Shown here: one piece after another, positions 25,701 to 36,900 of the stretch
Position numbering within the stretch: the first letter of the stretch is position 1
Layout of the letters: each line of letters begins with the position of its first letter
Assembly (NCBI GenBank): GCA_027382625.1
Contig: JAJKFJ010022070.1
Location: 62,001 to 126,000, forward strand
Source of the DNA: Tetmemena sp. SeJ-2015
Lineage: Eukaryota > Ciliophora > Spirotrichea > Sporadotrichida > Oxytrichidae
Reading direction: 5' to 3'
DNA length: 64,000 nucleotides
Notes under the pieces: generated by a model
What the model saw: only the letters and a program-made list of their open reading frames with translations
What the model was told of the DNA's origin: nothing
The model's database searches: none
Position numbers and translations under genes: made by a program

Positions 25701-28700
25701 CTTAGATATTTATTATGCGATTGGCGACCCTCAAATACTTAAATAAAAATAAATTGTTTTAAATAGGATTCGGAGCATCATAGTAGTACGCAATCTCTTA
25801 GTCTAAATGTTAAGGCACTCTTGATCCACATTTCAAAAAAATAGTATTTCAAGTACCAAGATTAATACTCAATACTTTATAAATAATAATTGATATATTA
25901 TTTTAAGATGATGTAGCTGTTTCGGATATGGTAGGAGCAGTGACAATGAACAATGCTAATTATATCACAATCACCTCCTCCGACCCTTTTAAATATGAGC
26001 ATTATTTTTTATTAAAATGTTATCTTCTTAAGTGGGGAAGCATTCAATAGGGTTCTATCACTCTTAGCTTCCTTACCAAGCCATTTATTCAATGAGCATA
26101 AGGATCTTTGTGCGTTACGTCCACTCTATCTCAATTAGGTGTATTTTATGATTCTCAAAATTTTTTATATCCCAACACTCATTCTTGTCCCTTGTGCCCA
26201 ACAATATCTTACACATTAGATTCAAGCATCCCTGATCCAAATCAGTAAATTATCACATCAAATTTTTAAATATAGTTAGATCCAAATGATCCCTCACAGA
26301 ATTTAACCTTTAGTTCAATTTATGCATAATTTAATACTGAAATAATTATTCACCATATGTTACATTATCTACCGATAAACTTATATTGCTATTTCTAAGG
26401 CAACAAATAAATCTAAAGAAGCAGGTTTAATTAAATCTCGGTTGAATTCCACTACAACAATGCTTTGTTTGATGGGCAAATCTTCATAAACAAAACTTTT
26501 AACAGTATTGTTACGGTTGAGGAGCGTTAATTTATATTTATAGCTGGCCATCAGGTAAAATTAAATAGAAATCAATTGAAGTACTACTACTGCTGTAACT
26601 ATATCTCCCCTCCGATAAATAAAAACTTTCTATTATTGAATCTTATTTGTATTTATAAATCCTTAGACGTTGTATTACTTTTTCATTAATTTCGATGTTC
26701 CTACTATATTGGTACCAGGCTTTGAAGTAAATCAGCAATACATTTCTTATCAACCTTATTTTATTAATTATTACTATAAGTAAAGATAAAATATAGAATT
26801 AATATATTATTGCCAGCCTGGGAATGTTAAGGTCATTCAAGATTCCAACCTTCTAATACAAGATACAGTGTTGAATATTAAATAAATAATAGCGAAATTT
26901 TATCATGAATTAAGCTAAAACAAGGGCTTTTATTTTGTATTTTAATGGCATCAGTAATAAAACTACCTCACTTTAATTTTAATGCACTAATGAGAAATAA
27001 ATAAATATAAGACTAATAATTTAATTAACAAAAAAAAATTGCCAGCAGATAAATTTTAGTATAGAGTCCTTTAAATAGAGTATCCTTGCTGTTATTTTAT
27101 TATGCAAATTAATCTTTACACTTCTAGTCATTTTTATATAACCATAATAGCTCGAGTCAATAATAGAGAATAAATTAATTCAGGGGAAATTTTTAAGGGC
27201 ACCTACTTTTATTTAAAGCATATTTTAAATCATTTTTATATAGATAAAGTCACTGCTCACTTTTTTATATTTCACTTATCTTTTCACATTTCAGCATTTG
27301 CTCTCAGTTCCATCTTAGGTAATGCTTTTAATTAAAAAAATGGGTGACTCGTATCAAGCTTCTCATTGTGGGTGATCACAAAAAGAACATCTAACTAGCA
27401 TGAGGCCAGAGGTACCCCCAGTTCAGACATATAATAGGTACTACTCTTTATTTGAGCTAAAAATTGAAATTGATGCTCGCTCTTTAAAAAATAGACTTAA
27501 TAAAGATTTCCCAAGCCTTTGGGACCTTCATAAACACTTCTAACTTTAATTTTATATCTCACTATTTTTAATTTATTAATTAAAAATACTAAAATACTGT
27601 AAGGCTATTGAATTTTAAATTTTACAATCTAGCTGCTATATTATTTGAAAATCCGATTTGCATATAAATTAGATTTTTTTCTTCAGATCGATTTATATAT
27701 CTTTGTAATTTTATGCTTAAAACTTTTGATTGTAAATTTTTTAGTAATTTTAAATCAATCAGCACCGATATATAATTTTACCAACATATCAATTTTAATA
27801 TTTTTTGACCAATATTTATGTAAAATAGTAAAAATTTATGTGATTTAAATATGGTGTCCTCAAATATTTCTACTACCTTTCATTTTCATTAGTGGACAAC
27901 TATACATCAATAATCAAATACTAAACTGAGGTCTGTGAGCACGAGTATTTGCAAATTAATGTGATGACAATCGATTGTGAGAGCGGAGGTAGAGTCATTA
28001 TTCCTCCATCCTAGCCAAAAATTAACCACGTTTTCGGATAGGACTAAATAATATTTATATGCTATCATTTAATTTTAGAGAACCCTTAGAGCGTCTAGAT
28101 AAATTTATTCACGCCACTCAATTCTTCATTTTAGACCTGTGTTTCAGCTCCCAACTATTTCGGGCTAGAAATCTTTGATTACAAAAGCTAAATTATTTTT
28201 CAAGATTTGACAATATAATTATCTAATTAGCTAAAGTTATATAGACGCAACTGGCAAACTCTCCTAAGTAATAACCTTTGATCAAGAAAAAGGGATACTT
28301 AGCTTTATTACAGTTACTGATAGTACTATTTATTTTTATCGAGGGCAAGTATAAGCTAACCCTCACAAACACAAAAATAACTTAAAAATTTTCATAACCC
28401 TCTTCAATTCTAAATTGAGTTCAAACAAATACTTCTCAGAGGTGCAAATAGTAATTGGGGATGTGTTTAAATGCATAAAAAATTAAACCTACAATTACTG
28501 CGTTGAAACAACCTACTACATCATTCCTCCTTTAAAAATGCACATGTATAAAATTATGATAGTTATCCTTACTAGTTGTTGTATGATGAAAGCACTTATC
28601 TTTGCCAGTATTTGGATCCCCTATAGATAGACGTAACTTACAAATATGTCTAAACTTTAAAAGGTAGTTAGAATAAATAAATGATTTAATAGATAATTAA

Positions 28701-31700
28701 ATTAGCAAACGTTTACTACTCTGAGACCTTCCTGGTAAGTGATAAACCTGGATACCTCAAAGTGCACACTTGCAACTATGAAGCGATGGGGCTTTATGAT
28801 TTTACTCTATCTTTAACAGGATAACCCTTACTGAACTTCACTTGGGAGTTTGACTTAATTGGAATACCTCCTTGTGATGCGCTTTATACAAAGCAGCTCG
28901 ATAAATTTTGAATTTGTCTTAAAATTATATCATAAGTCTAATTAGATTTATGGTTGTAACTTCTACTAGTACAGCACTCTTTGAGTACAAATTCACCGAC
29001 TACACCATTTATACGTTTTGTAAAAATGTTGCTCAAAAATACTCATTGGCTTATGATTAATTCGCTTTTTTCCTGTATTTTTAAATGAAGAAATTGATTT
29101 AGACCCTACTGTTGCCGTAGACATAACTGAGGTAAGCTAAGATTATTTTTAATCTACTTTTTAAGTTTTAAATCTTCAGCTCTGCCAAGAAGATTAACAT
29201 TTTACTTAAATATATATTGAGTTAAATAATTTTAATTTTTCCACAAGCAAAGTCAATTTAAACCAATCAGTGGATTGTGCTTACTTTATAAGTAACTATT
29301 TTTTATATTATAAAATAAATTGTGCTAAGAATAGTTTCAAAAGACAGATTTTAAAGCTTTATGACTCTTAAAGTTATGGTAAACCACATAATGACAAAAT
29401 AAGAGCAGGAGGAGTAAGATTACATCAAGAAAAATCCAACCAAGGAAGATCAAAATTATAACTCATCTCCGAAATCACTTGATGAAATTTAATAACCCTA
29501 GAGAATATTATATTTTGATGACCAGTTCGCAGATCTAAAGGACTTTGATCCTAGTATCATGCTTCTCGGTGGATTTCAAAATGGAAAAGGGCTTAACCCA
29601 GGAGATATTTCGCTCTATAATATTTCAGTTTCCTCTATCAGTACAACAGGAGTTCTTACTCTTAAACTTGAAAAGAAAATTAGATACAAGGATGAGAGAT
29701 TCTACTCCACCCTAAGGTCAAAAGGATTTGCCATAAAGTATTTCCAGAACTTTTAGTATATTTTAATTTAAACTATGTGAACAGAGAATATACAAGTGTT
29801 AAACTTGGTGATTGGAATATTACAAAGATCGAGGGCTACTATATTACGATATAACTTTACTTCAATAGCTCGGTTAAAGTCTCCTATGATATTTTTGTAC
29901 TTATATTTTAATTCTTTATAGAATGATGTAAATTACTGCGGCATTTGTGTTTATAATTTACTCTAGGCACTTGACAGATTATCAATTAGAATTTTAAGTC
30001 AATTTTTTCTCCTTTCTGAGGATAAAATTATTTATTTATTCTATGAAATTCAATTATTATAGATGAATTGTTAATAAATAAAGAGAATAGAGTTAAAATT
30101 TAAGAAATAAGTCACCCACTCAATCTGCACCTGACTCGATAGACTCAAATTATTTACTTATTTTATTGACTTCTAATCTCCAAACTCAATCATTAAAAGC
30201 ATAGATATCTTGTAAGCTATAATTTATCTCTTTTATCGCATTTCTTATTTTTTTGACTCTTAGAATTTTGAATTAAATATACCTAAAAATGATATCTTGT
30301 TCTGATATAGTAATATCATAGACTATATAACTCTCTTCCACCATAACATTCCTCATTTTCATATTCAAATTTTATGTATATAGTAGCTGTAATCAGTTGC
30401 AATCAGAAAGTTTAAAAATTTATAAATCACACAAATAATTATTTATTAAACAGCGAATCAGCTCAAACGACTAGTTAAACAGCAAATCAAAGAAAAATGT
30501 CTTTTCTTTAGAATTATCACAGAATCTAGAATAAACTGCTGCAATTTCCCAAGAAATAATCAGGTATTCTATTCTTGCCATTTTCATCATAAAATAAAAA
30601 GTTTAATGTTATCATGAGGCTTTTGTTCTCTGCTTCCATGAGATACATTTGGAATCTACTTTCTACACTCCAGATCATCACTCACTTCGCTCTCATGGGA
30701 GTCAAATTTCCACCCATCTATCTGCAAGCTAAAAATTATTATGCACTCTTCAATTATATATATATTAAGTTAATAAGTCCATCGTTGAGAAGCTTTCGAA
30801 TCTGAGATGAAAAATTACATGATTTAATTTTTATTATAGATGAAGGCTAATTTTTCTATTTCCAAGGTTTGGTGAAAGAGTAAACTAACAGTACCTCAGA
30901 TGACTCTAGTTCATCGCAAGACTCTTAATCTTATTCTAAACAGTAGATGAGTCAAAGCAATAAACAATAAATTAATTTAATGTAGATGGATATCTTTTGC
31001 GAAATAAACTGATCAATTTGTATTATCTTAGCCATCAAAAAGTTATGGATCCTCAAGCTTTATAGGGCGCCTTGGTTTTCTGGTTTTTGCTCTAGTTGCA
31101 TTGATTATGATAGCAGTGCTAGTACTTATTTTAGTGCTGCTGTTCAAGAGATCTCCAAAGCTCTTAGGAATTATCAAAAAAATCTAAAATGCCATCATGT
31201 TCAAATAAAATAAGTATAATATAAGAAGGATTTAGATATCTTATTTGTTCAATCCTATATTGAAAGCTTTTATGAAGAGCTACATTCAACTCAGTATATC
31301 AACTATGGTCAGCGTAAATGCTGTAAGTTTTACTAAATGCTAAACTCTTAAATATCTTTGATATAGATGTATCAAACAACTGGCAGTCTCTTGACATCTG
31401 TTGCAACCCTAATGATATTGGGTTTGGTGCCCACGCTTTTGGTCATGTTTTTAACTCTCAATTTGAGAAGAGCAAGAGACCCTGATTTCTAGAAGAAGTT
31501 TGGAGTGCTATATGATTAAATATCATATCTATAATATTTCAATATGATGATAATTTATGAAAATTTGATGGCTGTTTTAAATTATAATTAGGTAGATTAA
31601 TTATTGATAACCCGATGTTTTGCTTTTTTAAAGCTGCTCTATTTTAAGTTGATTACCTTAATAAATGCATATTTAATTATAAAATTCAGGTCTTAGAGCG

Positions 31701-33547
31701 TTTTATTCTTGGTTGAGTACTTAATAAATTTCTTTAAAGATATAGCATCTAAAAGGCTAGGTCCGGCCGGAGCCTGCCCGAATGGTAAAGAAAATTAACA
31801 TTTCCGTATCAGACTAGATCCATTTATGTGTATGAATTATCATATGTAATATGATGACTACAAGCCTTTAGAGGGAAAGTACCTGATATTTATGTTTGCC
31901 TATTTTTAACGACGCTTCTTCCTCTCTATGATAATAATCTTCCTCCCTCATTATCCTAACTTTTAAGTATACTCGCAAATCCTGTAAAGCCTTGGAAAAC
32001 TTAATTTATTATATTATTTGATTGATGGAATAATTATTGTTCAGTATTGGATTAAGCCCTATGTGAACAGGATGGTACACGTAATAGAGATTTTCAACGA
32101 GGGAAGCATCATGCTCGTAAACTATGGCTTCCTAGCAATTACCATGACATCGGGCTAAGATGAGCTTCAATTAGAAGTTACCTACTTTAATTAAATTCAT
32201 ACTCAAAATAAAAAATGTACTACGTAGTGATTGGCTATATACTGTTTAACATTGCAGTTAACTGGCTTTTGTTCTTGGCAAACATAGCCTATTTCATCTA
32301 TGAGAAACTGAAAATAATATTCAAAGAGATTAAATAAATTTTTTGAAGTTCAAGTACTTAGCACTAAGAAAGAAATGGAGATTGAATTCAAGGCAGAAGG
32401 CAAAGGAATTAGCAGCACTTGAAAAGGAAGTAGACGCTATTTGGAAGAGTGTTTTATTTTGAGTAGAGCCAAGGAGACTCAAAAATAATCCATTTATCTT
32501 CTTATGACTCGTCAAGATAAACAGGCAAACAATATTTTCAAAGTTAGAAATTCTAACTAAAGGAAATAGTCAATCGCTTCTGAAGAAGACAGACAAAAAG
32601 AAGAAAAGTTAAAAGCCACCTTTATCAAAGAAAATTAAGAAGAACCCTCAAAGAATTAGTATTTTCATAATTCTTTAAATAAATTTGAGTAAGAATACTG
32701 ACAAACGAGTTTGAGCAACCAATAAATCCAGGTATTCCTTTATATTTTCTTTGGGTGATACTAAACTTATTCTTTCGACTACTCATCGAAACACCACCGC
32801 AAGCGATTTGATATTAAAAGAAGACAATAAAAATGAGGAAGATGGAAAGAGCAAGACTCTTTTCGCTTGGAGTAAACAACTCTAGAGTAAGTTCATGATA
32901 GGTGAGATCCTCAAAGATAAGCCAAACATCCCAAGTAGATTCGCATTTAAAGTCCCCAAAGACTAAGATCTAACTCTCAATAATGAGACATAAAGAGATG
33001 ACCAGATAGAAGAAACCAAAGCAAAGCAATCTCATAAACGATCTCACGCACCTCCCAACTTCTTAAATTATTTATTCCATCCTGATAACAATGAAGCTAA
33101 AATTATATTTATTAATTTAATTAGCACTGGATGTGACTTAAATCCTTTAGGATAGTACTGATGAGATAGCTTGGAATTAAAGATATTTAAAATTGATTAT
33201 AGATGCTCTTAAATTTTGACGCCCAGGATGAATCCGATGTATCTAGTTCTCTGTAGAATATGGAGTCGAGAGAAGCGCCCATATTCACTTCAACTATGAA
33301 TCAAACAATTGACTAAGTATTTACAAAGCTCAAGAAAAGCACCTTGAATTCTAAATAACTACACCCTATGGCTTTTAAGGAAAAAAGAGAGGATCTTATA
33401 GGGAAACAAGCAGTTAAGACACACAATAACTTTCCGTCTACTCAGACTCCACTGAACCAACTTATCAATTATTTATAGTTTCATAATTTAACAACTACAG
33501 ACCAACTATAGAAGAACCATGGACGAAATAAAAATGACTAAAGCTGA
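22748..33547 (+). CDS. Large multi-pass surface-type membrane protein, copy A (many IESs)
   Basis: Coding islands separated by AT-rich inserts lie at about 22748-22960, 23125-23245, 23965-24190, 24235-24380, 25310-25560, 25925-26005, 26400-26550, 27325-27540, 27895-28200, 28400-28560, 28605-28915, 29460-29910, 30610-30760, 31030-31520, 31860-32300 and 32340-33547. A hydrophobic start (MTLLITFPVLLK) may be a signal peptide. The long luminal part is rich in N/S/T/Y, with scattered Cys pairs (HYCAPCLTGS, CEHEYLQINV, VHTCNYEAMGLYDF), resembling beta-rich adhesive repeats. The C-terminal third has several membrane segments (for example FLVFALVALIMIAVLVLILV near 31060) and the block MRYIWNLLSTLQIITHFALM. 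It ends in a charged cytoplasmic tail; TGA at 33545-33547. From memory, this C-terminal arrangement resembles large ciliate surface proteins; I cannot name the family. Start and exact joins are uncertain. Confidence 0.6.
24259..24284 (+). other. 26-base IES, pointer GGTGA
   Basis: GGTGA at 24259-24263 and 24285-24289. Deletion joins FKFYVASGD to TFTLPFFHYCAPC in frame. Confidence 0.7.
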
Positions 33548-33972
33548 CAAAAATCTTTAAGAACAAGTTTCTGATTCAAAATTAATTTTATAAATAGTAA
33601 GTATTAAGTGTTTATTTTATCAGGAAAAGCAGCAATTATAGAAGAAAACAAACTTTAGTCAAAATTACAACAACTTCAAAAGAAAATGATGTTCCACTAA
33701 ATCAAAAAGATATGATGGATAACTAGAATTAGAAACAAAAATCCTTATTCCCAAATAGTAAACTTTTATTTCTCGTATTAGCGATTTTATTACCTATTTT
33801 GCTTATTTATTTTCAGATATGTGATTGAGAGAATTTTCTAAATTATAAGATAGATGAATTGATGGATATAAGACAGATGACTTTGGGATGGAATCTTTTG
33901 ATTGATAAGTGAAGTTTATGCGATTTATTGGATATTTTATAATAAAATAATTATCCTTAAAAACTCTAGATA
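33548..33972. other. AT-rich intergenic region
   Basis: Separates the end of membrane-protein copy A from the start of copy B. No supported gene was found. It would contain any promoter of copy B, but no motif stands out. Confidence 0.5.
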
Positions 33973-36900
33973 ATGAAAGGGAATAGTAAAAGCAGATTCA
34001 AAATATTAAAAAACTACTTCCCGCTCCTATTATCTTTAATGATTACCCTAAAAAGTGCATATACATAGCAAGCTGAACCTAGCGAAAAATAAAATCTTGA
34101 TAATGGGGTATTATTCAAGTAAAGATAAATTAGTGAATTGAATAGAGGGTTTTATGAATAAGATCATTCTTAAATATATACAGAAGGTCTTCATCTATGA
34201 GAATATTTTCTTGCTTTAAGGGGGGGTAAGGGTTAATAATTTTTTAATTTTTAAAAAGGAAAAGATTAGGTTTTAATTTAATTATTACACCCTATTGATT
34301 CATCACTGATCTCTAGAGAGTAATGCAATTAAACATTAGAGTTTTAATTATATCTCTAAACATTACATTAAACACCACTCAATATGAGTTTTAATGAGAA
34401 TCAGCCAATCTCGATTCTTTATTTAATGTAGTTTTAATCATTTCTCTAATTAAGAATTGGGGTTTGTCTTATTCTTACAACCCCGATTTACTTCACTTAT
34501 TTCTCTTTATGATACAAATAGAGGAGCTCTCATAATTGAATTAAAAGAATTTATTTTGTTTATCATGGAAGATTAGTCAAAATATTATGACAATTTATCC
34601 AACTTGAACTCAAAAAGTGCAACTTCAAAGCTTTTATTCTATTAAAAATAGAGTATTTTAAATGCCTCTAAGATAAGGAATCTCAAATTATTTTTATTCT
34701 TTGAGCATGAAGATACAATATTCAGTCAAAGTAGTGCAAAATAAAAAGGTTTTTTCTTAGAATCGAGCAAAAGTATTCAGAACCTTCCAGATTTATAAAA
34801 TAGCTATCTATCAAGTAGAGAATTTTAGAAGACAATACTCATATCTGAAGCAAGATTATTAGGAGTAGATGCCACTCCAGCAACAGTCTGCGATGGTTAA
34901 GTGATCATAATAACAGACAAGTAAATCATTGATCCTGTTGAGGTTATAGTGACCGATGCGTTCAATATTTACCTTCAGTAGATGTTTTAATTCAAGCAAC
35001 AATCAGATTGCTCAGTAATCATAATTTAATAATTTATTGGATATATATTTTGCCCTGGGGTACTCTCTTATGTATATTATTATTTCAATTCAGGATAAAT
35101 TTATATCTAAAAGATGGTGTGTAGATTCATCTTTACCTGATTTCCTTAAATTTGACCCAGTAGGTTACTTAGTGTAATATTTAGGCACAACTAAGACAGG
35201 AAGGGTTGGTAGACACACTTTTAGGATCTACAACTCTGCAGTTAACTTTGCCATTTCTTAAACTGGATTTGATTTTGCAATTGTGGAATTTTCTCTGTTC
35301 TTGACGTCAGAAGCCACTCTAGGAGTGAAATAAGATAATCGCTTTTACAATTTTTAAAACAACCACTCTTGCGCTTAATGTTCTCAATATTTAAGCCTTT
35401 ATTCAATCATTTAAGGATTAAAATGTCCTAATCCCTTAAATTACACTTTTTATGACTATAACACAGGTTTGTAACTTAATGAAGCGATTATGGGTCTGAA
35501 CACTACAGACAAAATTCAATATTTTTACAACTAAAATACTATTGATTTAAAACTTAAATATGCAAATTCTGTTTAACTTCAATAAAACAAATTGAATTCT
35601 CTTCGCCTTCAAAATATTTAATATATTTATTATTTAATAAGTTTAAATTAACCTTTACCCCATTTACGGTAGATATTCGCTTCAATGGGTTCTTATTGTA
35701 AATAAATTGTCTTATATAACTGCAATTTTAAAGCAAGAGAAAATTTAGTAAATAAAGAAAGTATCATTTATTCTTTATTTTGTAATAACTCAGAGAATGA
35801 AAATCAAAATTATCTACTGCTGTTATTACTTGAGATTACAAGGAATGCAGGCAAGTCAAGACTACTTCATGAATTCATCTTATTTTTTTAATTATAAAAT
35901 ATGAATTTTCCTTTGCCATAAATTCTTTTTCCAATGTACTAGCTCAATTCGACATCAACAGATCCGGACTACTCTACTTATTTAAATTCTTAACAATGTA
36001 ATTTTATTTTTGGAAGGGAACACGTATCTCGAGACCTCCTCGAAATCATTCAGTCTTGACTGTGTTCGGCCTTTATTTAATAAATAATAAAAATGGTTTA
36101 TTTAATAAATCTCGAAACCCGTTATAATCAAATTAGAGTTCTTATTTCCAAAATTTGTGATGGCCAATCCAAAAATTTCATTTATAAATATGAGATTTTA
36201 TTGTAAAAAATGTTATTAATCATGAAATAATTTTATTTAAGTGCGATTCCCTTTTCCTATTTGGTTTGTCAAAATTAATTAGGCCATAGCTCTGATATTA
36301 GCTTAAAATATTTATTCTTTATTATCACAAAGAAGATAGAAGATTGTCTAAAGAAAGATTCTTAAGCTCTAAAACTTAATTAACCTAAGATTTTAGATTG
36401 GTGATCAAATAGATAATTTAAGTTTTAAAATGATAGCATAAGTATATATCCGTATTTTATTATTGTTTAATAAATCGCTTTTTTATGATTAATAAAAATT
36501 AGTTTAAGATAATTTTAGGCCTTCTGCCTAGTTAATTTTCATAATCAAATTAAAAAAGGGATTATTTCATGATTAAAAGCATTTTTTACATAAAAACTCA
36601 TATTTATAAATTAAAGGTTTGGATGACCATCACCAATTTTTTATTTTGGTACTCATAATTTGACTATAGAGGATTGTGAATTTTTTAAATAACCCATTTT
36701 TCGAGTTCATTTACAAAATGCCTGATAAAAGTCGAGACTGACTAATTTTTTGGAGGAGTCTAAATATGTTTTCCCCCTCCAATTTTTAAAGAAATATTAT
36801 TGCACTCCAACTACTTTGTTCGCTGTTTTAGATAAGCCCATTATATTAAAAGTAAAGTGTTTTTTATATTGCAAAATACAACTATCAACACTGAAATATA